Made by a program: the position numbers and the translations under genes
The notes under the pieces: generated by a model
What the model saw: the letters and a program-made list of their open reading frames with translations, nothing else
Told to the model about the DNA's origin: nothing
Database searches by the model: none
Assembly (NCBI RefSeq): GCF_030269925.1
Contig: NC_085128.1
Location: forward strand, 7,256,501-7,320,500
Source: Bombyx mori
Taxonomy: Eukaryota > Arthropoda > Insecta > Lepidoptera > Bombycidae
Direction of reading: 5' to 3'
Length of the DNA stretch: 64,000 bases
In this document: in pieces, positions 37,801-48,497 of the stretch
Layout of the letters: each line of letters begins with the position of its first letter
How positions within the stretch are numbered: position 1 is the first letter of the stretch

Positions 37801-40800
37801 ACACTCTTGACAGAGTGGTCGTGGTCATGCATCAGTCGAATCCTGGGACACCGATGCTCTCGCGATGCGACACCATATGGCACGATGTTTCGCAGTGTGA
37901 GAGCAATCATTTATATTTGAGTGAGTCACAAATTTTATGAAGTCGGTCCATCGTGTTGGAGATCGTGGAATAATAATAAGTATATATTTTTATGTAAGTT
38001 TATTAAAATATAGCACCGTCCATGCTAGTTTGCTTATTTCTCTCCCTGTAAGGTAGCCTGGAAGAGATCGCTTTCAGCGATAAGGCCGCCAATTTATGTC
38101 ACCGTTTGTTATTTGTGTTATATGCTTACTCTGTACATGCGGTGTCAAATATAGTTATATTAATATTATTATCGTCCGCGAGATCTTTTGCCCTCGACTT
38201 TCATATAGCGGGATTAATTTATGTATATAGTCAATAGCTATATATCTAAGCTCCATTATCATCAACGCTGGAGACTGCGAAGATAAAATCCGAAGACATT
38301 GCGCCGTAACTAGAACCTCAGTTGAGGGACGAACAAGGATTTGGAGAGACCGCAGAATAAACAAAAACTCAAAAGTTCGTTCAATGAGATGCCTGGTCTT
38401 TCCAATCTTTCTATATGGGGCTGAGATGTGGACGCTGAGGATGCAAGACCGTCATGTACTTATATAGATGCGATTATTTTTTAGCTATATACCTCTTCGT
38501 CGCTGGAAGCCACTTTGGTGACTGGAGAAATCGAAGCAGACGCCAAAGAAGACGATGTAGCAGACCTTTGATCATTGCGTATCGGTGTTTGGAACCCGAT
38601 AGGGCTGAAGCACGTCTCGCCAAAGTCGACGACGTCCAATATTTTATTACGAAAAGGTTTCCTTTGTGCCGACGAACTCTTCTTTAATGGAGTACCAAAC
38701 GTTCTCTTCATACCCTTCGTGACTAAGTCACGACTCTATAAAAAATACAGAATGCTAACTTTAGTAAATTTTAAAAAATTTCACTGTGTAAGTAAGTATA
38801 ATAACATTAATGTAAAAGTTTGAACCTTAAACAAGCAAGAATAAGCAATTATTAAGAATGTTAATGTATATAAAAATAATGATTTTATTTCTAAGCACCA
38901 TCACAAATAACAAAATTAAATGTTTAGGTTTAGACGTTCATAGCATAGAATGTAGCGAGTTTATGTATTTTATATGCCGATTTTCTAAAAACTACAAATT
39001 TAAATATTGATGATGGCTTGTTAAAAATATTTTCATTTTTAATTATTTTTTAGAAAAGTAAGTATATTAACTAATAATAAATAAATAATGATTAAATAAA
39101 AGCCGCTAGTTCTTTAAGTAAACAGTCGTAGCTTGTTATAAGCACACATAGGTTATTATATCCCTAAGTTTCAGCCCCAATATTTCAAGCATCTTCATGA
39201 ATGTTTATATTATATTTTTTCCCTACCTATTCGCTGGTAGCCTAAGGGGCTATTACAACTACGCCTCGGGTACCTGAGCTCACGGGCTCAACCTGAGAGA
39301 ATTTGTTAACACTAGCCCTAGCAAGAGCAGTGCTTCGTAGAATCTACCATCGGGATCGCGACCCACCAGAAGATACGTCGAGAAACTCAGTGGGCTGTGT
39401 CTATGGATTAGTTCGCTCGCCGAACTCTTCGTCGTAATCGACGAGTTCGACAAGGGCGGAGACCAGTGCTTGAGTGACCTATAAGACACTGTTGTAATAA
39501 GCATCTCTCTCATTAATCTAACACAGTGACTGGTATGGTGGCGGTTACTCAGTTAACATTATTTCATTATTTATTGTATAAGTTCTTTTATTAATTTTAA
39601 TTTTATATTAGTAGTTGACAATTTTAATTTTAATAATTTTGACTTGGTTTTATTTTTGTTTATTTTTGTTTTTAGTCATTCTGATAAATTGTAATTTTAA
39701 TTTTATTGTATTTTGATTTAGATGTTATGTAATTGTATGTACCATTTTATGGGCTTAAGTTGCCTGAAATAAACGCATTTCATTTCATTTCATAAGCACC
39801 TTCATCATTAAAAGAATTCACATTGTTTGATAACGGTAATGACATTTCGAGATATTAGGCAACTGATCATGATTTATTATTACTTCTTAAAATCAATTAT
39901 CTAAAGCACTTACCAAATCAGGACTGAATATTATAGGCGTGTGTGCTTCGTAACTTGAAGGGGGCCGAGGTTCTGCATGTATTTCATCATCAGTCTGTTC
40001 TGAATCATAATGGTCTATGTCACTGTGCTCCTCGAAAAACAGTTTCCGACAAAGGGAACCGTTTGCTGTTACTTCATACTCATCTGACATGTTTGTTTGA
40101 TCCTAAAATAATAACGTTTTTTTTTTTTTTCAAATAATATGCACACCCCAGAATATTCTTAGTTCAGTGTGTGTACAATTTGCAACATAATGTTTATGTC
40201 TTTTTAGGTATCCCTGATCTCCTAATTACAGTTTTGTTTTTATATGTTCTGGACACAGGAACTTAGATATTTATTGTATACCAAGCTACTATTCAGAAAA
40301 TAGGGGTATGCAAAACTTGGGGTGGCCAAATCATTACTAGCAGTACTTTCGTCAACCCAAAGCACTTTAATTATTCAGCAAATATCTCTATTCATTACCC
40401 TTGTATGTTCTAAGCCCACTCATGATGACACTGCCAGTAAGAATACTGCAAAGAAATCACAGGTTTCAGTCTGAAGGATAGGATACCCGTTAATACAATG
40501 CAACTGAGAGTAACATTCTATTCTGATGTCTGTGTGCACTAGTAACTGTGTGCATAACATCAGGTAGGCTCATCTGCCCCTCGATGCAGTTTAAAACTAC
40601 TTTAATGAATTAAAGTGAATTAAAACCACATTACTTCTAGTGTATTCTTAATACAATTCACATGTTGACTAATGGAAGTTGCCGTTCTAATGTAGACTAT
40701 GAGTTATAAGAAAGATGCATATTGGTCCAGAACCAATGAGAAAAAGATAAACAAAAATATTAAAAGTAATATTTTAAATTTTATCAATTAATTATCATGT

Positions 40801-43522
40801 GCTTTCAAATTCAAAAATGAAAATAAATATAAGAGACTATATATAATGCACAGCTATTTCAAATTAATCGCTTACTGGGAATTTTTACTGGTAGTTTGAA
40901 CCAAATGGAAGATGAAAAAATAATTTTAATAATAATTAAAATTACCGGCTTCTGCTGGTACTTTTGTTAGCTATTTGTTAGTTATCAAACAATCTAGGAA
41001 CGATTAATGAATAATGGCATGTGATTGAAAATTTATTCTCTACAATAATTGTAAGCAAAATATGAAATTACTAATCCAAAGCCATGTCTTATTAAGTGAT
41101 AATCAATCACCCACAGAAATGTCAAAGAAACTTTGTAGTTATTAACTTAAACTATTTTTTTCTCTGCAAAATTTTACAACTTTCTGTAGGAAATAAATTG
41201 TTGTCAGGAATCAGTATAAAATGCCTTCATACACTTAAAGAGTCCAGATCCCTGAATTATATTGCAAAGCCATAACATCTTTGGAGATGGCAGAGGTGTA
41301 CTGATCATGGTAAACATCATGGTAAACATGCACTTTCATTATATAGATATTGTGTTGTGTAAATTTAGACACTATTAAATGCAGTTTTTTAACACCAAAT
41401 GATTATTGTGTGTCACATAACTTACCAAGCCACAGGGCCTCATTGGAATTGAACAGAACAACCGCAATCAATTCAAATAAATAAATATATATTTATTTAT
41501 ATTTCACAATTTCAACAATCAACTTAAAATATGTCTTTCAAAGATACCTGTTTATTTTATATAAAATTATTTATTGAAGAATACTTTTATTAAAATCAAC
41601 ATCATTCAATTGAAATTTTTGAGTAAAATAGGATACTAAAACTTTAACAATGAAATAATTTGAATGTATAAGTGTATAAGTGCAGAAAGGTTGTACCTTG
41701 GTAAAGGTTGTATTTACCTGTGTATAAGTGCAGAAAGGTTGTAGAATTTTTTCTATTTCTGGTGGTAGTTCCGGAGGGAGTGTGAGTATCGTTTGTGCTG
41801 AAACTATTTTAAAATAGATGACCGCATTTGATAGCACTATTATTAATATTTACTATTCCCTCATTTATGCATCCATGACTTCACCCACCCTGTGGAGTAG
41901 CCATGTGAATATACTCCAGGCAGGTACAATTATTTTTGATTATCTATTAATCACATCATTGTTTTTATTGCTTTTACCTCTAAGAAACTTTTTGTAATAA
42001 AATACAACTTCCAATATTTACAGTGGTAGCACATGTGAAGCCCTTACAAATCAATACCAGATTCTGCCATTAACCAAACTAGCATTTCAGCTTGAAAAAT
42101 TTGATACTCAAATGTTCTGAGACTTCAACCTTAAGCTTTTATGTGGGAGTAACTAACTATACACTCAAATCACCAGTTGCAATCTTAATTAATCAACATT
42201 TACAGTTAAACCTATAGTTTTTTATTGTCATTATATTGTTTCCAATGTTTCAAATACTTTACAATTTTTGTGGTTATGGACAACAAAGGTATTATTTTTA
42301 TAGAGACATAGGTCATAGTTAGCACAATATTCAAACCCTGATGAATTAAAATCAATGGACTAATCCCATGAAAGTAGTATTATATCTAATACTAATTACT
42401 ACTACTACTTGTTTATTATTAATTATCTAATTTTAGTTATGTCTATGATTCACAAAATCTAAGGAAAATATTACACTTGCAACCCAGTGAACCATGAGTC
42501 CATTAATAATACGACCTAGTACATAAAGCATTCAAACTAGGTAAAAAACTAATAAATCAATTCAAAATCTGTTGAAATACAAACCATCTTTAGTAATGAT
42601 TAATTTTTCTCTAATAAGGCTAGTTATTTGTACACTGGCTTCACAGGAAGTCTTTAATATAGGTTTATTCTTTTTTAATGATTCCATTGGACTAGGCATT
42701 ACCATCTCCTGTGAGAAAAATCTAGAAAGTAAAATATTTAAATGTAATAGGATGACATGATGATATGCCATAATTTAGCACTATCATTGTGTAGTAGTAA
42801 GGCTATAAAACAATTGGATCAATCTAGTTATTCAGTACAAGTTTTAATTATAGAAGTATTTCTATTTATTTTTATTTATTTATTTATGTACACACAGAAA
42901 ACAAGACACAGTACAGAGTAATAGGAAAATTATGTACAAAGGCACTGCTTATTTCTTTGAGAAATCTCTTTCAGCAGACCTGCGTTCTATCTAAATAAGC
43001 ATCTAGCAAACTCTTTGGATTTGTGAATATTACAATAATTGAATATATAAAAAAAAACAATCATTTGTCACACACTAATGATATGTTTCGTATTATTCAA
43101 AAATAAATGATTTAATTGAAATCAATGGTTTAACTATAAATTTTGTGTTACATAGATTTCTTCAAATATTTGTGGACTTACTTGTCAGTGGCCTCTTCGG
43201 CGATTCTCTCTAATGCTGGATCAGGTGACGGTTCAAATTGACTATTACAAGCAACAATCTCTGTAGGAACTAATGTGCATGCCTGATCGATGTCCCATCG
43301 GAAAGACCCGTTGCTCTTCTGCTTGTATATTTTGCACATTCCTGGACTAAGAATGGTAAAATTTGTATACATATAATTAGCACGCAAAACAATGAATATG
43401 ACTTAAACTTACCTGCATATCGGTTTGTGTAAGCTTTCTATTAAAACTTTATCAAAAGGATTTCGAACTTTTCTGTGAGTAGGTGGAGGTGATGATTTAT
43501 ATTGATCATTTTTATCATTCAT
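34858..43522 (-). CDS. bora: Aurora borealis (Bora), Aurora-A/Plk1 activator, 8 coding exons
   Basis: Exons: 43522-43413, 43346-43182, 42721-42585, 41797-41718, 40102-39914, 38735-38493, 36483-36195, 35708-34858. All junctions are GT/AG and in phase: 2064 bases, 687 residues. The conserved N-terminus is clear: NPFDKVLIESLHKPICSPGM (21-40), FRWDIDQ (52-58), an FFSQEMVMPSP block equivalent to the human region with phospho-Ser112, TILTLPPELPPEIEKIL in exon 4, and the RKLFFEE box in exon 5. By family knowledge Bora is phosphorylated by Cyclin-Cdk1, then lets Aurora A phosphorylate Plk1/Polo at mitotic entry, and is destroyed through SCF-bTrCP/Slimb. Exon 8 has two RVDSGF motifs (DSG at 548-550 and 599-601) resembling that degron. 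Exon 3 needs the acceptor at 42722-42723; a nearer AG would break the frame. Exon 7 is rich in Ser/Arg and SP/SL sites. The protein is longer than human Bora (about 560) through the disordered C-terminal half. Confidence 0.93.
35799..36045 (+). mobile_element. Bm1 SINE in Bora intron 7
   Basis: 5'-truncated copy starting 'actggtagtaggacctcttc' and ending 'cacccttaaacgcaac' plus an A-rich tail. It is antisense to the host gene. Confidence 0.9.
36564..37560. mobile_element. Pogo-like DNA transposon in Bora intron 6, containing a Bm1
   Basis: Left end CAGTAAAAGCTCTTTATTCG and right end (reversed) CAGTAAAAGCTCCTTATTCG differ at one position, with TA on both flanks (36562-36563, 37561-37562). The total is 997 bp, of which 322 bp is a Bm1 insertion. 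Internal copies of a GCGAAT-type motif (near 36584, 36631, 37120, 37135, 37467, 37524) repeat the core of the ends. No transposase frame survives. Confidence 0.8.
36772..37093 (+). mobile_element. Bm1 SINE with a duplicated 5' segment
   Basis: A normal 5'-truncated Bm1 preceded by a second copy of its first 70 bp: 'ttactggtggtaggacctc' to 'cctatttctgccgtga' occurs at 36771-36840 and again from 36840. The tail is a long A run. It is nested in the pogo-like element. Confidence 0.9.
37770..37985 (-). mobile_element. RTE-type LINE tail
   Basis: Minus-strand translation gives a T-R-W-T-D-F-I-K-F-V block, then R-A-I-W-C-R-I, and ends in a 'PLCQECMTRIKKKK'-like run over the 3' tail 'aagaagaagaag'. 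It is similar in kind to the ends of RTE-clade reverse transcriptases. Confidence 0.55.
38185..38460 (+). mobile_element. RTE-type LINE, internal reverse transcriptase fragment
   Basis: Plus-strand translation: I-N-A-G-D-C-E-D-K-IRRH, then R-I-W-R-D-R-R-I-N-K, then LVFPIFLYGAEMWTLR. This is the typical post-RT segment of RTE elements. It stops 33 bp from Bora exon 6 (38493). Confidence 0.7.
39215..39480 (-). mobile_element. LINE 3' UTR fragment, same family as 44.3 and 59.6 kb
   Basis: In reverse it shares 'cccactgagtttctcg', 'gtagattctacgaagc', 'cttgctagggctagtgtt' and 'gagctcaggtacccga' with the better copies. It lies in Bora intron 5. Confidence 0.6.
39520..39792 (+). mobile_element. LINE 3' tail ending in an ATTTC repeat
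   Basis: A very AT-rich stretch built of TTTTAATTTTAATT units ends in 'cttaagttgcctgaaataaa' and the short tandem (CATTT)n. This is the kind of 3' end seen in lepidopteran non-LTR elements. No coding part remains. Confidence 0.5.
41672..41743 (-). repeat. 24-bp direct repeat duplicating the end of Bora exon 4
   Basis: The 24 bases at 41720-41743 (the last codons of exon 4, reading QPFCTYT) recur identically at 41672-41695 in the following intron, 48 bp or 16 codons away and in the same frame. The intronic copy is not followed by a GT donor. Confidence 0.9.
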
Positions 43523-43823
43523 TTTTGAAAGTAACGTTGATTTGACCGATTAAAAAATGCAGTTTACGGTTTGACGGCTGAACATATTCTCTTTGAAAAT
43601 TTCTTCTGGTTTGACCCGTCCATTGCACAAGCAAAGGGAACAGCGTCCATATATGTTAATTTTTAAAAAAATAATATCGACATTCAGCATGATGTGCCAA
43701 ATGAACGAGAAGTTTTTTCGTTTCTTTTTTGCGCTAAATTAATTTCGATTCTTATATACCAATTTTTTATGCGCGGTAATACCGAAATGGGGACAAATCA
43801 TTAAAAGTGAAACCTGTTTTTTT

Positions 43824-44283
43824 GGAGTTTACTCCTTTAGAATCGATTTACATATATAGGCCCGGGGTATGAAAATTATGGGGACCAAAATCGTACTAGC
43901 ATGTCACACGAAATGCGTTATGCGCCTGATTGGCTCCTGATTGCGTGATGCGTGCGCGCGCCAATCAAAATCGTACTAGCATGTCACACGAAATGCGTTA
44001 TGCGCCTGATTGGCTCCTGATTGCGTGATGCGTGCGCGCGCCAATCAGGAGCCAACGCGCGGCCGCGTTATCGCAGGTGACGCCGGGCTGCTGCGCCGGC
44101 AGTCCGCCACAAAGCCTCGTACTGATCGCGCGTTTCTCTCATTATTGTATTTTCATATATTTGTTAGTCGTTTGTTTTGTGTCTCGTTAATTTGTTAATA
44201 ATCTGTAGTGTATCGTGTTGTCGTAATATAGAACTATTTCTCGTATTGTTTCGTTTAATTTTTTATATCCAGTAAACTCCAGT
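43824..44283. repeat. GC-rich repeat unit with 11-bp inverted ends and an internal 80-bp tandem duplication
   Basis: TGGAGTTTACT at the left (about 43825) and AGTAAACTCCA at the right (about 44272-44282) form an inverted pair around a patch richer in GC and CpG than the surroundings. Inside, 43887-43966 and 43967-44046 are a perfect 80-bp tandem duplication. In the second unit GGCTCCTGATTG and CAATCAGGAGCC form a hairpin. It could be a MITE, a retroelement 5' UTR or a promoter; I cannot tell which. Confidence 0.5.
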
Positions 44284-44307
44284 CGTGCGTCGGAGCGGAC
44301 ACACACA

Positions 44308-44630
44308 CTTTTTTTTCCTACCCAAGCTCATGATCTTGAGATATCATTTCAGCGTAACCTTATCTAGTAGGTGAACTCACGGGGCTCAAACCTAACGTCG
44401 TTGCTAACACTAGCCCTAGCAAGATCAGTGCTTTACAGAATCTACCACCGGATCGAAAACGCGACCCACTGAGAAGATCCGGCGAGAAACTGAGTGTGCT
44501 GTGTGAGTGGGTTAATTTAATCGCCGAGCCCTTCATCGCAAGCGACGAGTTCGACGAGAACGATGACCGGTTCTTGGGCTACCTAAAAGCACCGTTAGTG
44601 GATGGGAGGATCCGAAATGAAGTGTTTAGG
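44308..44630 (-). mobile_element. LINE 3' end (Jockey-clade type)
   Basis: Reversed, it reads the last codons of a reverse transcriptase ORF (a PLTVLLG run), then the 3' UTR with 'cttctcagtgggtcgcgtt', 'ccggtggtagattctgtaa' and 'ttgagccccgtgagttcac', ending in a poly-A tail visible as the T run at 44311. The 59.6 kb copy is longer. Confidence 0.75.
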
Positions 44631-44992
44631 GCGACGTTAACTGTTTAATATTCAGTTCGCAGTATCGGGAATGTGAAACCTGTAAGCTAATCATCAAGCT
44701 TTATTTGGAGCGTGACAAACTGGAAAACATGGTAAACTCTTGATACCTGTTGCACGATTCCAAGAGCGCATTTCTGTAGGCCTCAAATAGTATAGCAGCA
44801 GCAATAAATATAAATAAAAAAGTTTGGGCTGACTGGCACGGGACACACCATAATTTTTCTCCCTTTGTACTCTTTTGTTGAACGTCCATATTGTTGCATT
44901 CATCCCAACTTTATACATCCCTCTCTAGGTTTTAGAATAAAGTATAACCTTCTCAAAGGTAAGCTCTTTATCATTCTGTATGATACATCTGC

Positions 44993-45420
44993 TTTTTTTA
45001 ATTGCTTAGATGGGTGGACGAGCTCACAGCCCACCTGGTGTGAAGTGGTTACTGGAGCCCATAGACATCTATAACCGTAAATGCGCCACCCACCTTGAGA
45101 CATAAGTTCTAAGATCTCAGTATAGTTACATCGGCTGCCCCACCCTTCAAACCGAAACGCATTACTGCTTTACGGCAGAAATAGGCAGGGCGGTGGTACC
45201 TATCCGCGCGGACTCACAAAAGGTCCTACCACCAGTGATTACGCAAATTATAATTTTGCGGGTTTGATTTTTATTACACGATGTTATTCCTTCACCGTGG
45301 AAGTCAATCGTGCACATTTGTTGAGTACGTATTTCATTAAAAAAATTGGTACCCGTCTGAGATTCGAACATTTTCTTCCTATCCGATTTATTCGATTCTT
45401 ATCCTTAAGACCAAGACGAC
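44993..45420 (-). mobile_element. Bm1 SINE, near full length
   Basis: Poly-T tail at 44993, complete body to 'accagtgattacgcaaatta', then the linker and the tRNA-derived head, decayed in its last 50 bp (the box-B-like 'gttcgaatctc' is still visible at about 45360-45370). Confidence 0.88.
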
Positions 45421-46683
45421 TTCATATTAGATATCCATGCTCCATATTAGATAGCCTTACTTGTTTTGATATTGCACTATTTATTTGTACCGCAATTTGC
45501 CAAGAGATGACTCATACTGTTACTAGCTATGTAAATATTATGACCATTATATTATGATATTAAAACTATACATCTAGTGTTGGACAGTTAAATTTGAGGG
45601 GATTGGGTTCTGTAGGTTGATGAGGGGCTATTTAAAAAACACTCTGCTTCATGATTAATATAATTACATTGTAGATACTATGAACACTGTTACACCGTTT
45701 TAAAATTATTATCTTTATAAAACTTTTAGATGCTGCTCTGACCGTGTCTAGATGAGAAGTCTTTGCCTTCACTGACGAGAAGACAATCGTTTGATTTAAA
45801 CATTTAAAAGCATTTTAATCAATGAAGTAGTTCTATGATTTTAATCAATGAAGTATACTATATAGGTCTATGATTTTAATATTCCAAATCTGTAATCTTA
45901 TATGTGTCAAGTGTTGCCTGCCATCACGTTTATATTCAAACTCCAACATCTAGGAAGAATACCATGATAGAATCTTCTCAAGCGTTTTGGAATCTTATTT
46001 AATTTATTCGTATGCAAGACGCAATTATTTTCAAAGATATTGTTTATAAAAACTGTTTCTGTATGTTATTATCGCATTTTTTATTACTTTAGTTACATAC
46101 AGGAATTTGAATTCAGACAACAAGTATTTAACTTTATTACATATTTCCAGGGTTATTATATTTATATTTATTAAACTCATCGTAATCGCGACCTATCTTA
46201 TAAAAAATAGCAACTGACTTAACAGAGTTTTGGCGGAAACGTGAATATGCTTTGTTATTTGTATGATTAAGTGATTAGTGTGTTTAGATTTAATAATTAT
46301 AGATTATTGACTGTTTACCATATTTCAGAGAGTTGTTACACAAAATTAACTATATAGTGTGCGCATGTTTCCTTTGTCTGTTCAATGGACAAATTAAAAA
46401 AAACCTACATGACAGTTATCTCATGTCAAGATTAATTTATCGGGCAAAGATTAAACACTTAGTTCGGGCTATCGGCGACTAAAGATAATGCGGAGATTAT
46501 GAATCCCTAAAGATATTTAATATTAGGTACCATTTATCACGCCACATTTAGGCCTGTATCAGAAATGCAACAAACATACAACAGAAGACGGGGTACATTT
46601 TTATTACTTGTTGGCTGTAACTCAAAATTTTGTATCAATTAGACATCCATTTAAGTCAGATAAGATAAGCATACACATTTTAA
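45421..46683. other. Upstream region of the torsin-like gene
   Basis: No gene seen. A small tandem duplication ('tctatgattttaatcaatga' type) lies at about 45810-45880. No clear TATA box precedes the ATG at 46684. Confidence 0.45.
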
Positions 46684-47667
46684 ATGGAATCTCACGATAA
46701 TAGCTACGAATCCATGGATGTGGATTACAGTGCCAATTCTGTTACACATATGGATATTTCATATAACGACTCGCAAGTCTACGCGACACAAATTAAAAAG
46801 GAAAAGTTAGATGAATGTGTCGATATAGGGGAACCCATTTCACCCTGTGTGAGTGCTGAGGATATTAAAAGTTCGTCCTCGAAACCAATGAAAACTTTTC
46901 ACATTATTAAAACTCAACCTAAGATGAATAAAATAACGCCTCAATTTAAAATCATTTCCATTGTTGGGGTTTTAGCCATGTCAGTAATAATCTATCATTT
47001 ACTAAAATTTGAATGTTCTGATGAATTCGATTTAAAACAATTAAAGGAAACACTCTCAAATCAAGTATATGGACAAAACAAAGCCATTAATTCAATCATT
47101 CATGTATTAAATAAAGAAGGAACAAAGTTACTTTTTTTTTATGGAAGTACAGGAGTAGGTAAAACTTATACTGCTTCCATAATAATGGAATTGTTTGGAA
47201 AAAAATCTAATTTATACCACTATACGATGCCTAGTTTTGAAGAAATTTTCTCCACAGACTTCATGTATGGCTTAATACTGTGTAAGAGTTCACTCTTCAT
47301 TGTTGATGGACTGAGTAGAAATGATAAAATTGTGAACCAACATGTAAAAGATCTTATAAAAAAAAGCCAAGAACTAGATAAGAATATCACTATTATATTA
47401 ATATACAGTTGTGATAACTTGAATAATTATATGAAAATGTGTGATGAGAATTTTCACGTAAAAGTAACTGAAGACTTTAAAGATGTAAATGTACATAAGG
47501 CATTTGTTAAATTTGATTTGTTAAATAACTTACATTTGAGACAATGTATACAAAAAGAGGCAAGCAGCCAGAACCTAAAAAATGTTGATTACGAAAAACT
47601 TCTGAAGAATTTTGATGTTGCGGTAGATGGGTGTAAAGGAGTTCACACAAAGATTAAATTGCTTTAA
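46684..47667 (+). CDS. Torsin-like AAA+ protein, single exon, with altered Walker B
   Basis: 327 residues. A charged N-terminal region (1-85, repeated Asp-Tyr/Ser) is followed by one hydrophobic helix (about 88-107), suggesting a type II membrane protein. The AAA+ domain then follows: Y-G-Q-N-K-A-I (129-135), Walker A GSTGVGKT (154-161), Walker B position LFIVDG (204-209), and the torsin-specific sensor-2 GCK (316-318) in the C-terminal D-GCKGVHTKIK run. The GCK tail and overall length after the membrane helix identify the torsin family (ER or nuclear-envelope ATPases partnered by LAP1/LULL1). Two oddities are seen: Walker A ends in GKT rather than the torsin GKN, and the Walker B Glu is Gly. 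By inference it may bind but not hydrolyse ATP. The start is the first ATG in frame. There are no introns. Bora lies 3.2 kb away in divergent orientation. Confidence 0.8.
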   Translation: MESHDNSYESMDVDYSANSVTHMDISYNDSQVYATQIKKEKLDECVDIGEPISPCVSAEDIKSSSSKPMKTFHIIKTQPKMNKITPQFKIISIVGVLAMSVIIYHLLKFECSDEFDLKQLKETLSNQVYGQNKAINSIIHVLNKEGTKLLFFYGSTGVGKTYTASIIMELFGKKSNLYHYTMPSFEEIFSTDFMYGLILCKSSLFIVDGLSRNDKIVNQHVKDLIKKSQELDKNITIILIYSCDNLNNYMKMCDENFHVKVTEDFKDVNVHKAFVKFDLLNNLHLRQCIQKEASSQNLKNVDYEKLLKNFDVAVDGCKGVHTKIKLL

Positions 47668-47749
47668 AAAGGTTTGATATATATGATTTCTAAAGAAATA
47701 TTCAAATTCACTGTTAACAATATTATATTCTGAATTTATAAGTTTGATG

Positions 47750-47905
47750 GTGGTAGGGCTTATCGGGAGATTGCATAAGTGAGTACCATCATCCAATGGA
47801 TCTCTACCATAAAACAGTCATGCATTCCGTTTTGAAGGTTAGAATAACTTACAATTAGTTTTAATGTTTGACCTTATGTTTCAAGGTAGGTGGTAATGTT
47901 CTGTG
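47750..47905 (+). mobile_element. Degenerate Bm1 fragment
   Basis: Weak, collinear matches to Bm1: 'ggtggtagggctt', 'gtgagtaccatcatccaatg', 'accataaaacagtcatgca', 'ccgttttgaaggttagaata' and 'tttcaaggtaggtgg'. It is old, and was possibly transcribed in the torsin-like 3' UTR. Confidence 0.5.
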
Positions 47906-48036
47906 ATGTTTTTATTTGTCTTGTTTAGTAGGGCTTAGGCCCAGTACAGCTTGTGTAAATTGCAAGCCACAATATGAATGCAAGGAAAGCTATAACAATG
48001 GGCATCTCAAACCAATTGTTCTCACACCATCTATAA

Positions 48037-48079
48037 ATACTACTATTACTACTACTACAACAAATACTACTACTACTAT
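48037..48079. repeat. (ACT)n microsatellite
   Basis: Interrupted trinucleotide run of act/tac units. Confidence 0.8.
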
Positions 48080-48356
48080 TTTATTATTATGAAAATAAGT
48101 TTCCATTGTCCTGTGAATTTTGTTGAAATTATCACTATTTGTATTGATGTACAGTACTACATATTAATTTGTTTTCTGTTACACATGCAATGGCTGATGA
48201 GCTCAGTCTTTCTCGTGTTTAGTAAATTATTATTAAAGTCCATAGATGACACATCACCTTCTGTTGCACGCCCAGAACATGAGTGTGTGGTCTCAACGGC
48301 TTAGGAATAGCTTCATCCTGTTTTAAACAAATACATCTCCATTTACAGGTACCACA

Positions 48357-48493
48357 ATGGATTTTGATCATATAAAAATTTTACCAAATATGTCCATGAT
48401 TGTTGCTTTATTTGTGATGTAAGTGTTCCTATTTAAGATTCAGGTCAGTTTGTGTTTAGTTTTCATTGAAGTTTGCTTTTCAGAATTAACTAA
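48357..48493 (+). CDS. Possible spliced micro-ORF, 23 codons
   Basis: A strong acceptor (TTTACAG at 48342-48348) is followed nine bases later by an ATG. A strong donor (GTAAGT) starts at 48419, and a pyrimidine-rich acceptor (TTTGCTTTTCAG) lies 65 bp on, so the second exon starts at 48484. Joined, the frame gives MDFDHIKILPNM, a hydrophobic run and a stop at 48491-48493, overlapping an AATAAA (48492-48497). I do not recognise the peptide. The sites may instead be the last introns of a longer non-coding or 3' UTR transcript. Confidence 0.25.
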
Positions 48494-48497
48494 TAAA

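Larger units (their letters stand above)
47668..48348. other. Downstream of the torsin-like gene
   Basis: Holds a decayed Bm1 fragment and an (ACT)n microsatellite; no gene. Confidence 0.5.

Noticed and set aside
42585..42708. Bora exon 3 starting at 42708 (acceptor CACAG)
   Set aside because: It gives a stop within three codons because of phase; the acceptor at 42722-42723 restores the conserved FFSQEMVMPSP block.
48037..48079. CRISPR-like short repeats
   Set aside because: Simple (ACT)n microsatellite in a eukaryotic genome; no spacers.
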